The translations under genes and the position numbers were made by a program. DNA of 13,772 nt from Candidatus Eiseniibacteriota bacterium. Lineage in GTDB: Bacteria; Arandabacterota; Arandabacteria; JAGLYR01. The notes beneath the pieces were generated by a model, which saw only the letters and a list, made by a program, of their open reading frames with translations, was not told where the DNA came from and did no database searches. The stretch lies in assembly GCA_023132135.1 (NCBI GenBank), contig JAGLYR010000079.1:1-13772 (forward strand), in the 5' to 3' direction. The number at the start of each line of letters is the position of its first letter. Positions within the stretch are counted from its first letter, which is position 1. Positions 6,772-13,386 of the stretch are shown here, piece by piece.

Positions 6772-8223
6772 ATGATGAAGACGGGTGAGATCACTCTGGA
6801 AAAGATCGACGATTGCCGCTGGCGGATCCCGGCCACGGGCCAGATGCGGGTTCCCGGTCTCATTTTTGCCACCGAGGCGCTCCTCCCCAAGATCCAGCAA
6901 GACCAATCAGCCCGGCAGGTTGCCAACGTTGCCCACCTTCCCGGGATCCTCACGGCTTCCATGGCTATGCCCGACGTGCACTGGGGCTACGGTTTTCCGA
7001 TCGGCGGGGTTGCAGCGACATCCGTCGACGATGGAGTAATTTCACCCGGTGGCGTGGGCTACGACATCAATTGCGGTTGCCGTTTGATGAGGACGAACCT
7101 CAGGAGTCGCGATGTTGAATCCAGGATGGCGGACCTGGTGGAATCCCTGTTCCGGAATATCCCCTGTGGGGTCGGTGGCGCGGGAACCATCCACCTCTCT
7201 GAGAAGAAGCAGAAACAGGTTCTGACCTTGGGCGCCCGCTGGGCGGTGGAAAACGGGTTTGGGGAATCAAGCGATCTGGAACGAACGGAGAACAACGGGT
7301 GCATGCACGACGCGGATCCGGACGCCGTGAGTCCCCGGGCTTTGGAACGCGGACGGGACCAGCTGGGGACCCTGGGTTCAGGAAATCACTTCGTCGAAGT
7401 GCAGGTGGTGGAAGAAATCTACGACGCCCAGGCTGCCCGGGCCTTCGGTCTGGAAACGGACCAGGTCACCGTGATGATCCACTCCGGTTCCCGCGGGCTG
7501 GGATACCAGGTCTGCGATGACTACCTCAAGGTCATGAACCGGGCCGTGAGGAAATACGGGATTGTTCTCCCCGATCGGCAGCTGGCCTGCGCACCCTTCC
7601 AGTCTGAGGAAGGGCAAAGGTACATGATGGCAATGTCGTGCGCGGCAAACTATGCTTGGGCAAACCGGCAGTGTCTGATGCACTGGACCCGGAAAACCTT
7701 GGAGAAAGTGCTGAGGATAGGACCGAGAGACCTGGGTATGCATCTCGTCTACGACGTGTGTCACAACATCGCCAAGGTGGAAGAACACGTCGCGGACGGT
7801 CGTCGTCAGAAGGTCTGCGTCCACCGCAAGGGAGCGACCCGCGCTTTCCCGGCGGGCCACCCGGACATACCGTGGGTGTACAGAAAAGTGGGACAGCCGG
7901 TTTTCATCCCCGGGGACATGGGTACCAGCTCTCACGTTCTGGTGGGCACGGAAGGTGCGATGGCGGAGACCTTTGGGAGCACGTGCCATGGAGCAGGCCG
8001 GGTCAAGTCCCGGGGAGAGGCGAGCCGGACCTTCCGCGCGGAGGATCTTCTGAAATCCCTTGCCGAGCGGGGTGTCTGTGTCATGGCCAAGCGCAGGAAG
8101 ACTCTCGTAGAAGAAGCTCCGGATGCATACAAGGATGTCGATCAAGTCGTCGATGTGGTAGCTCGTGCGGGAATTTGCCGGAAAGTAGCAAAGCTGAGAC
8201 CACTCGGCGTGATCAAGGGATAG
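6772..8223 (+). CDS. rtcB: RNA-splicing ligase RtcB (3'-phosphate/5'-OH RNA ligase)
   Basis: A 483-residue RtcB, the full family length. It joins RNA 2',3'-cyclic phosphate or 3'-phosphate ends to 5'-hydroxyl ends using GTP and Mn2+. All catalytic blocks are visible: MPDVHWGYG (66-74), GYDINCGCR (96-104) with metal-ligand C101, GSGNHFVEV (202-210) with N205/H206, IHSGSRGLG (236-244) with H237, DVCHNIAKVE (328-337) with H331, HRKGATRAF (351-359), and STCHGAGR (403-410) with H406, the residue that takes GMP by comparison with H404 of Pyrococcus RtcB. No intein interrupts it. The start is ATG 6772; ATG 6775 follows at once and would serve as well. GGGGTGG immediately upstream is the ribosome site. 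No rtcA or rtcR is nearby. The enzyme should be active, with archease beside it. Confidence 0.97.
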   Translation: MMKTGEITLEKIDDCRWRIPATGQMRVPGLIFATEALLPKIQQDQSARQVANVAHLPGILTASMAMPDVHWGYGFPIGGVAATSVDDGVISPGGVGYDINCGCRLMRTNLRSRDVESRMADLVESLFRNIPCGVGGAGTIHLSEKKQKQVLTLGARWAVENGFGESSDLERTENNGCMHDADPDAVSPRALERGRDQLGTLGSGNHFVEVQVVEEIYDAQAARAFGLETDQVTVMIHSGSRGLGYQVCDDYLKVMNRAVRKYGIVLPDRQLACAPFQSEEGQRYMMAMSCAANYAWANRQCLMHWTRKTLEKVLRIGPRDLGMHLVYDVCHNIAKVEEHVADGRRQKVCVHRKGATRAFPAGHPDIPWVYRKVGQPVFIPGDMGTSSHVLVGTEGAMAETFGSTCHGAGRVKSRGEASRTFRAEDLLKSLAERGVCVMAKRRKTLVEEAPDAYKDVDQVVDVVARAGICRKVAKLRPLGVIKG

Positions 8224-8277
8224 TGCGAGTCTGCCGATCAGGTGAAGAAGACCGCCCCGGTGAACGAAGGATAGCGA

Positions 8278-10683
8278 ATGGACAGTGACTCATCCGGCGA
8301 GGATTTCGAGCAAGTCCTGGCTCAGCCCGAAGAGATCAGCGTCCCCGGCGAGATTGGAATCATTCCTCTCCGGGATGCGGTGATCTTTCCTCATCTGGTT
8401 GCTCCGCTTGTCATCGGACGGCCCAAGTCCCTGGCCGTGGTGGATGAAGCCATTGCCGGCGACCGTATTGTCGGTCTGGTAGTTCAGCGCAACGAGAAGG
8501 AAGATCCCTCCGTCGACGACCTCTACCCCGTGGGAACGGCGGTTCTCATCCTCAAGATGCTGAGGTTCCCCGATGACACCACGCGCCTGCTGGTCCAGGG
8601 AGTCGCGCGTGTCCGGGTCTCGGAGTTCCTCCAGACCGAACCCTACTTCAAGGCCCGCGTGATCCCCGTGACCTCCAAACGGGAGCCGACCGTTAAAGTC
8701 AGGGCGCTGACGAGAAGCGCGACCGGGTTGTTCAACAAGATCGTTTCCCTGACGCCTCATCTCCCGGAAGAACTGGCTGTGGCAGTCATGAACCTGGGAG
8801 ATCCTTCCCGCACGGCCGACCTGATCGCATCCTCGATCAACCTGAGCGTTCATGAGAGGCAGGGCATTCTCGATCTGGCTGATGTGAAAAAGCGGCTGGA
8901 GAAGGTGTACGAGTACCTTGGCCGGGAGGAGCAAGTCCTGGAACTGGGCAGTGAGATCCAGGCGCAGGTCAAGGAGGAGATGGACAAGTCGCAACGCGAG
9001 TACTACCTCCGCCAGCAGCTGAAGGCCATCCGGAAGGAGCTTGGCGAAGAGGACGAGATGGAAGCGGAGGTGCGGGAGATCCGCTCCAGAATCGAGGCTG
9101 TCGGGATGCCCGAGGAGGCCAGGAAACAGGCGGAGACCGATCTGGAGCGCCTCTCCAGGATGGTTCCCATGGCGGCCGAGTACTCTGTGGTCCGGACGTA
9201 CCTGGACTGGTTGATGGAATTGCCCTGGTCCAAGACCACGGAGGACCGGTTGGACGTTCGCCATGCCCAGAGGATCCTGGATCACGACCACTACGACCTG
9301 GAGCAGGTGAAAGAACGGATTCTCGAGTACCTGGCGGTCCGGCAGCTGAAGGAAGACCAGCGCGGCTCGGTGCTCTGTTTCGTTGGACCGCCCGGCGTGG
9401 GCAAGACATCCCTGGGCCGTTCGATTGCACGGGCCCTGGGTCGGAAATTCATAGGAGTCTCTCTAGGCGGAATCCGGGACGAGGCCGAAATCCGCGGACA
9501 CCGCCGGACCTACGTTGGTGCACTCCCGGGTCGGATCATCCAGGGAATCCGCAGCGCGGGGACAAGCAACCCGCTGTTCATGCTGGATGAGATTGACAAG
9601 ATGGGGTTTGACATCCGGGGAGACCCCACGGCAGCGCTCCTGGAAGTCTTGGATATGGAGCAGAACCACCGCTTCAGCGACCACTACCTGGAGGTCCCTT
9701 TTGACCTGTCCCGCGTGATCTTCATCGCGACAGCCAATGCACTGGACACTGTGCCGCCCGCCCTTCGGGATCGGATGGAAATCATGGAGCTTCCCGGGTA
9801 CGCGGAAGAGGAGAAACTGAAGATTGCCAGGAGGTTCCTCGTGAAGCGGGAGCTGCGAGCGCACGGACTCAAGCCCAAACAGCTCCAATTCACGGACGCC
9901 GCGCTCGGGGCTGCCATCGGTGAGTACACGCGGGAAGCAGGCGTTCGTGCTCTGGAACGTCGGATCGCAACAGTCTGCCGGAAGGTGGCCAGGCAAGTGG
10001 TCGGGGGGAAGAAGAGACCTGTCCGCGTTGGAGTCAAAAACCTCTCCAAGTACCTGGGTCGCTCCAGATATTTCCGCGAGGTGGCCAGCCACAGGAATAT
10101 CTCGGGAGTGGCGGTTGCGCTGGCCTGGACTGAGGCCGGCGGGGAGATCATGTTCATTGAGTCCAATATCGTACGGGGCGATGGCCGCGTCCAGCTCACG
10201 GGTCAGCTGGGAGAGGTGATGAGGGAGTCCGCTCAGGCGGCCCTGACCTTCATCCGGTCCCGGGCGGAGGATCTGAATATCGACGATACGGTTCTGCAAC
10301 AGTGCGATCTGCACATTCATGTGCCGGCGGGAGCCATTGCGAAGGACGGGCCTTCGGCCGGAATTACGATTGCCGCAAGCGTGGCGTCTCTTCTTACGAA
10401 CACACCCATCGATCCCGAGACGGCCATGACGGGGGAAATCACTCTCAAGGGGAGAGTGTTGCCCGTCGGCGGCGTGAGGGAAAAAGTTCTGGGGGCTCGG
10501 CGGGCGGGAATCAGGAGAATCATCCTTCCGGAGCACAACCGGGAAGATATCGAGGAAATCCCCCGGGAGTACCGGAAGGGAATGACGTTCGTCTTTGCCG
10601 ATTCCGTGGCGGACGCCCTCAGTGCAGTGCTCGGCCCCAAAGGGAAGCGCGGCAAACGCAAGGTCAAACGAAAGCAACGGTAG
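8278..10683 (+). CDS. lon: ATP-dependent protease Lon (LonA type)
   Basis: An 801-residue soluble LonA protease that degrades misfolded and regulatory proteins in the cytoplasm. Residues about 20-210 are the substrate-binding LON domain (IGIIPLRDAVIFPHLVAPL). About 215-320 is a coiled-coil helical region (EEMDKSQREYYLRQQLKAI). The AAA+ module follows, with Walker A GPPGVGKT at 370-377 and Walker B MLDEID with D437/E438. The peptidase domain has catalytic S693 in DGPSAG and K736 in REKVLGA; the 43-residue Ser-Lys spacing is the same as in E. coli Lon (S679/K722). The protein ends in a strongly basic tail (KGKRGKRKVKRKQR). AAGGA (8267-8271) is six bases before ATG. It is 54 bases after rtcB and 17 before the next gene, with no terminator seen, so it may share the rpoZ transcript. 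I see no HrcA/CIRCE or heat-shock promoter in the short upstream gap. Confidence 0.97.
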   Translation: MDSDSSGEDFEQVLAQPEEISVPGEIGIIPLRDAVIFPHLVAPLVIGRPKSLAVVDEAIAGDRIVGLVVQRNEKEDPSVDDLYPVGTAVLILKMLRFPDDTTRLLVQGVARVRVSEFLQTEPYFKARVIPVTSKREPTVKVRALTRSATGLFNKIVSLTPHLPEELAVAVMNLGDPSRTADLIASSINLSVHERQGILDLADVKKRLEKVYEYLGREEQVLELGSEIQAQVKEEMDKSQREYYLRQQLKAIRKELGEEDEMEAEVREIRSRIEAVGMPEEARKQAETDLERLSRMVPMAAEYSVVRTYLDWLMELPWSKTTEDRLDVRHAQRILDHDHYDLEQVKERILEYLAVRQLKEDQRGSVLCFVGPPGVGKTSLGRSIARALGRKFIGVSLGGIRDEAEIRGHRRTYVGALPGRIIQGIRSAGTSNPLFMLDEIDKMGFDIRGDPTAALLEVLDMEQNHRFSDHYLEVPFDLSRVIFIATANALDTVPPALRDRMEIMELPGYAEEEKLKIARRFLVKRELRAHGLKPKQLQFTDAALGAAIGEYTREAGVRALERRIATVCRKVARQVVGGKKRPVRVGVKNLSKYLGRSRYFREVASHRNISGVAVALAWTEAGGEIMFIESNIVRGDGRVQLTGQLGEVMRESAQAALTFIRSRAEDLNIDDTVLQQCDLHIHVPAGAIAKDGPSAGITIAASVASLLTNTPIDPETAMTGEITLKGRVLPVGGVREKVLGARRAGIRRIILPEHNREDIEEIPREYRKGMTFVFADSVADALSAVLGPKGKRGKRKVKRKQR

Positions 10684-10700
10684 GGGGTGGTACGGTAAAA

Positions 10701-11969
10701 ATGGACATCGTTGCCCTGGTAGTGCTTCTCCTGCTCAGCGGGTTCTTCTCGGGCTCTGAAGCGGCTTTCCTGTCGCTGGGCCGGCTCCAGATCCGCAATC
10801 GAGTTGAACAGGGGGAGAAAAAGGCTGTCCGTATTGCCCGGATGCTCGAGAACCTCGAGCGGTTTCTGGGGACTATCCTGGTGGGGAATACCCTGGTCAA
10901 CGTTGCCCTCTCGGCCATCGCCACCGGGATCGCCATTCGCCATTTCGGAACGACTCAGGGAATCACCATTGCCACCGTTGCAGTTACCATTGTTCTTCTT
11001 GTTGTCGGCGAGCTCACTCCCAAGACCCTCGCAACCGGCAAGCCTCGCGGTTTCGCCTACGCGGTCATCTACCCTCTGGAAGGTGTCACGGTCATCCTGC
11101 GGCCTTTCGTGGCCGTTGTGCGAGTTCTGGCCTGGCCGTTCATGCGGGCTGTGGGAGCCAGCGGGTCCGGGGTAGGTCCTCTGGTTACGGAAGAGGACCT
11201 CAAGATGATGTTCCACGTGGGGCAGGAGGAAGGAGTTCTGGAAGAGCACGAGAAGCGGATGCTCCGGTCCGTGATCGAATTTGAGGACACGACGGTGAAA
11301 GAGGTTATGGTCCCGCGCCTGGATATTGTCGGATTGCCGCAGGATGCGAGCTTCGACCAGGTTGTGGATCTGGCAGTGTCGAAGGGCTATTCCCGCATGC
11401 CCGTGTACGGCGAAAACCTGGATCATATCGTCGGAATCGCCCATGTGAAGGATCTTCTTACGCTGGTCAAGGACAGGCGAATCATCCGGCTACCCGACAT
11501 GGTCAGGAAGCCCTACTTTGTCCCCGAAACGAAGAAGATAGGCCGTCTGCTGAGGGAATTCCAGCTCGAGAAAACGCACATGGCCATCGTGGTGGACGAG
11601 TTTGGAGCGGTGGCGGGTCTGGTGACCCTGGAGGACCTCGTCGAGGAAATCGTCGGCGAAATCCAGGACGAGTACGACGAAGAGGAAAAGGCGGTTGTTT
11701 CCCTCCCGGATGGGACCATGCGGGTTCAGGCGCGAATGGACCTGGACGATTTCAATGATTTATTCGGTGTAACACTGCCGGAAGGGGACTACGACACAAT
11801 TGGGGGATTCGTAATTAGTTTGTGGGGTCGACTGCCGACAGTCGGCGAGGAGATTTCCTACGAGAACTTCAATTTCAGTGCTGCGGAGGTGGATGGCCCT
11901 CGCCTTCTGAAAATTCTGGTCACGCGGTATGGGCGAGAGGATGAGGAGGAATCTCAAGAGGACACCTAG
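10701..11969 (+). CDS. CNNM/CBS/CorC-type membrane protein (hemolysin-related, putative Mg2+/Co2+ transport)
   Basis: A 422-residue inner-membrane protein. Residues 1-185 are the CNNM (DUF21) domain, with the hallmark SGFFSGSEAAFLSL near the N-terminus, hydrophobic helices at about 1-17, 58-80, 86-105 and 118-150, and GELTPK after the third helix. A CBS pair follows (about 199-325; VKEVMVPR at 199-206, HMAIVVDEFGAVAGLVTLEDL later). The C-terminal CorC/HlyC domain lies at about 335-415 (DFNDLFG, GDYDTIGGF). Relatives export Mg2+ or regulate its transport; some were named haemolysins. The start is ATG 10701 behind GGGGGTGG (10683-10690); the frame extends upstream only inside lon. The stop TAG is the palindrome CTAG at 11966-11969, which also holds the stop of the convergent glucokinase gene, so there is no room for a terminator between them. 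Confidence 0.92.
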   Translation: MDIVALVVLLLLSGFFSGSEAAFLSLGRLQIRNRVEQGEKKAVRIARMLENLERFLGTILVGNTLVNVALSAIATGIAIRHFGTTQGITIATVAVTIVLLVVGELTPKTLATGKPRGFAYAVIYPLEGVTVILRPFVAVVRVLAWPFMRAVGASGSGVGPLVTEEDLKMMFHVGQEEGVLEEHEKRMLRSVIEFEDTTVKEVMVPRLDIVGLPQDASFDQVVDLAVSKGYSRMPVYGENLDHIVGIAHVKDLLTLVKDRRIIRLPDMVRKPYFVPETKKIGRLLREFQLEKTHMAIVVDEFGAVAGLVTLEDLVEEIVGEIQDEYDEEEKAVVSLPDGTMRVQARMDLDDFNDLFGVTLPEGDYDTIGGFVISLWGRLPTVGEEISYENFNFSAAEVDGPRLLKILVTRYGREDEEESQEDT

Positions 11970-11987
11970 CCAGCATTTCTCACCAGG
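11966..11987 (-). repeat. Dispersed 22-bp motif, copy 3 (end of glucokinase gene)
   Basis: On the minus strand this copy reads CCTGGTGAGAAATGCTGG followed by CTAG. It encodes the glucokinase C-terminus LVRNAG and the stop. Its terminal CTAG is a palindrome, so the plus-strand TAG of the CorC-like gene also comes from it. It matches copy 2 at 20 of 22 positions although the two lie almost 12 kb apart. Confidence 0.75.
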
Positions 11988-12913
11988 CTCGCCACTCCTA
12001 TGATACCCGCATCGTCTCCGAGCTCCGCACGAGTGATCTTGATTTTCCCGCGCGCCGCCGGGAACACCTGCTCATCCACGAATTTCCTGACCCTGGGAAG
12101 GAACAGGTCGACAGACTCCGAAACACCGCCGCCGATGGCCACCACTTCGGGATCGACGACATGGCAGAGGCTCACGATTCCAAGGCCCAGGAAGTGTGCC
12201 ATACGAGCCACAACCCGGCAGGCCAACTCATCGCTTCCACCGGCAGCTTCGAAGACCTCGCGAGCGGTCAAGGACTCCCTGCCCGCAAGAACACTGGGTT
12301 CTCCGGATTCCAGGGCCTCTTTCGCCATGCGGACCACCGCCGTGGCCGAGGCCCACTGCTCCAGACACCCGCGATTCCCGCACCCGCAGGGTGGGCCGTC
12401 TGCCGCCAGGATAATGTGGCCGAGCTCCCCGCCCACGCCGTGCGCGCCCCGCAGGATTTTCCCATCCAGAACGATTCCCCCTCCGACACCGGTTCCGAGG
12501 CCCAGGAAGATCAGACTGTGAGCGTCCCGGCCTGAGCCCTGCCGGAACTCACCGTAGGCTGCGGCGTTCGCGTCATTCTCAAGATGGACCCCGATTCCGA
12601 GAGTCTCCTCGACGAGACGTTTCAGGGGGAAGTTCGTGAAATCGGGGAAGTTGGGCGCCGAAGTGATGATTCCCCCTGTGACATCAAGGGGGCCCGGGAC
12701 TGCAATGCCGACCCCGGCCAGGTTCGAAACGCTGGTGCCTGCCTCATTGCACAGGGCTCGGACCAGAGCAACGAGGCGGTCCACCACAGCGTATCCACCT
12801 TCTTCCCGATGGGTCGGGCGCTTGAGTCTGTTTCGAACCTCGAGATTCTCGGAGAAAAGGGCGCCCCGGACGTTGGTACCACCCAGATCAACGCCGATCA
12901 CGTGGCGAGACAC
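11966..12913 (-). CDS. ROK-family glucokinase (sugar kinase)
   Basis: A 315-residue ROK kinase, the expected size. It probably phosphorylates glucose or a related hexose or amino sugar with ATP. Visible motifs are the phosphate-binding DLGGTNVR (9-16), AVPGPLD (71-77), LENDANAAAYGE with catalytic-base D114, GTGVGGG (141-147), GGELGH (E163, H166), the zinc site CGCGNRGCLE (C176, C178, C183, with H166) and E185, and IGGGVSES in the C-terminal half. The start is GTG at 12913-12911, with GGAGG (+strand 12919-12923) five bases upstream. The longer open frame to 13009 adds residues unlike the family and encoded partly by a dispersed repeat. The last six residues (LVRNAG) and stop are exactly a copy of the 22-bp repeat. 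Substrate within ROK (glucose, fructose, N-acetylmannosamine) cannot be settled by eye; E-x-x-G-H with the zinc motif favours glucokinase. Confidence 0.92.
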   Translation of the reverse strand: MSRHVIGVDLGGTNVRGALFSENLEVRNRLKRPTHREEGGYAVVDRLVALVRALCNEAGTSVSNLAGVGIAVPGPLDVTGGIITSAPNFPDFTNFPLKRLVEETLGIGVHLENDANAAAYGEFRQGSGRDAHSLIFLGLGTGVGGGIVLDGKILRGAHGVGGELGHIILAADGPPCGCGNRGCLEQWASATAVVRMAKEALESGEPSVLAGRESLTAREVFEAAGGSDELACRVVARMAHFLGLGIVSLCHVVDPEVVAIGGGVSESVDLFLPRVRKFVDEQVFPAARGKIKITRAELGDDAGIIGVASLVRNAG

Positions 12914-12918
12914 ATCGA

Positions 12919-12923
12919 CCTCC
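12919..12923 (-). promoter_or_regulatory. Ribosome binding site that decides the glucokinase start
   Basis: The minus strand reads GGAGG five bases before the GTG at 12913-12911. It is the only strong Shine-Dalgarno in the region, and the protein then begins VSRHVIGVDLGG, the normal ROK N-terminus. An ATG at 12915-12913 lies in another frame. Confidence 0.75.
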
Positions 12924-12960
12924 TGCCTTTCAGGACCCCACGCAGGGCCGGAATGTAATT

Positions 12961-12978
12961 CACAGATTACACGGATTG
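12961..12978 (+). repeat. Two degenerate 9-bp units (CACAGATTA / CACGGATTG)
   Basis: CACAGATTA is followed directly by CACGGATTG, seven of nine positions matching. The sequence resembles the A-C-A-G-A-T-T-A-C-A-C-G-G-A-T-T family of intergenic repeats that I recall from many environmental bacterial genomes; that identification is from memory. It lies between the divergent glucokinase and SEC-C genes and makes up part of the false N-terminal extension of the kinase frame. Confidence 0.45.
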
Positions 12979-13039
12979 CGCCGGTGGGAAAAGACGAAAC
13001 TGACCTCAATGTGTTGGACTGAGCAGTGCTCGAATCCGC

Positions 13040-13068
13040 TTTCCAAACATGCCCCGACGTGCTATACT
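13040..13068 (+). promoter_or_regulatory. Extended -10 sigma70 promoter for the SEC-C gene
   Basis: TTTCCA (13040-13045; 4 of 6 to TTGACA), a 17-base spacer and TATACT (13063-13068; 5 of 6 to TATAAT) preceded by TGC give an extended -10 promoter. Transcription should begin near 13075, about 72 nt before the SEC-C start codon. The region 12924-13039 holds only the 9-bp repeat units and nothing else I can name. Confidence 0.65.
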
Positions 13069-13090
13069 GTTTGTATGGGTTAGAAGTCGG

Positions 13091-13121
13091 GAAGGTTCCG
13101 GCGGATTTCGCCGGGACCTTC
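13091..13121 (+). ncRNA. Strong stem-loop in the 5' leader of the SEC-C gene
   Basis: GAAGGTTCCGGCG (13091-13103) pairs with CGCCGGGACCTTC (13109-13121) around the loop GATTT. The stem has 13 pairs, 12 Watson-Crick and one U-G. It lies between the predicted transcription start (about 13075) and the ribosome site AGGA (13135-13138). No T-run follows, so it is unlikely to be a plain terminator. It could be a leader regulatory element, an mRNA stabiliser or the core of a small RNA. Confidence 0.5.
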
Positions 13122-13146
13122 GGTCACCTTTATCAGGATCTGAGAC

Positions 13147-13311
13147 ATGAGTTTCCTCAAGAGATTCTTCCGCCGCGAGGGCCCGCCTGCGGACATCAGG
13201 AGAAACGATCCCTGCTGGTGTGGGAGCGGCAAGAAATACAAGAGATGCTGCCTGGAGTCGGACGTGAAGCGGGCCTCGTCTTCTCGTGCTGTCTGCGGCA
13301 AGGTCGGCTGA
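13147..13311 (+). CDS. SEC-C zinc-motif mini-protein (54 residues)
   Basis: A very short gene. The centre [17 protein letters not shown] (19-35) is a complete SEC-C motif, with C23, C25, C34 and C35 as zinc ligands. SEC-C motifs end SecA, where they bind SecB and ribosomes, and also occur in unrelated small proteins. The N-terminus is basic and aromatic ([11 protein letters not shown]), and a polar tail of about 18 residues follows the motif. The start is ATG 13147 with AGGA (13135-13138) eight bases upstream, behind a good promoter and a leader hairpin. It is not a broken secA, since no SecA sequence precedes it in any frame. The role is unknown; binding ribosomes, nucleic acid or another protein is plausible. 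Confidence 0.82.
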   Translation: MSFLKRFFRREGPPADIRRNDPCWCGSGKKYKRCCLESDVKRASSSRAVCGKVG

Positions 13312-13321
13312 AGCGCACCCC

Positions 13322-13340
13322 GGGGGTAGGTCCTGCCCCC
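13322..13340. terminator. GC-rich hairpin after the SEC-C gene, terminator-like
   Basis: GGGGGTAG (13322-13329) pairs with CTGCCCCC (13333-13340) around GTC, eight pairs with one G-T wobble. It begins 10 bases after the SEC-C stop and lies between two converging genes, where a bidirectional terminator would be expected. No T-run follows on either strand, so it is a weak call. It could equally be part of a dispersed palindromic repeat. Confidence 0.35.
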
Positions 13341-13344
13341 CCCC

Positions 13345-13386
13345 ATTCCCCATTTACTATTCGCTATTTCCCATTCCCTGTTTCCC
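13345..13386 (-). repeat. Degenerate heptamer array A (six 7-bp units)
   Basis: On the plus strand six consecutive 7-base units read ATTCCCC, ATTTACT, ATTCGCT, ATTTCCC, ATTCCCT and GTTTCCC (consensus ATTYNCY; AGNGAAT-like on the minus strand). The last codons and the stop of the minus-strand membrane gene lie inside this array. Confidence 0.65.

Noticed and set aside
9463-10677. Long minus-strand open frame (404 codons) under lon
   Set aside because: Complement of the conserved Lon AAA+ and protease domains; no independent features.
10302-10700. Upstream extension of the CorC-like frame into lon
   Set aside because: It overlaps the lon protease domain; the CNNM domain begins naturally at ATG 10701 behind a good ribosome site.
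13147-13311. SEC-C gene as a broken 3' fragment of secA
   Set aside because: No SecA-like sequence precedes it in any frame and it has its own promoter, ribosome site and Met start.
13345-13386. Heptamer array considered as a CRISPR array
   Set aside because: Units are 7 bases with no spacers and no cas genes are nearby.
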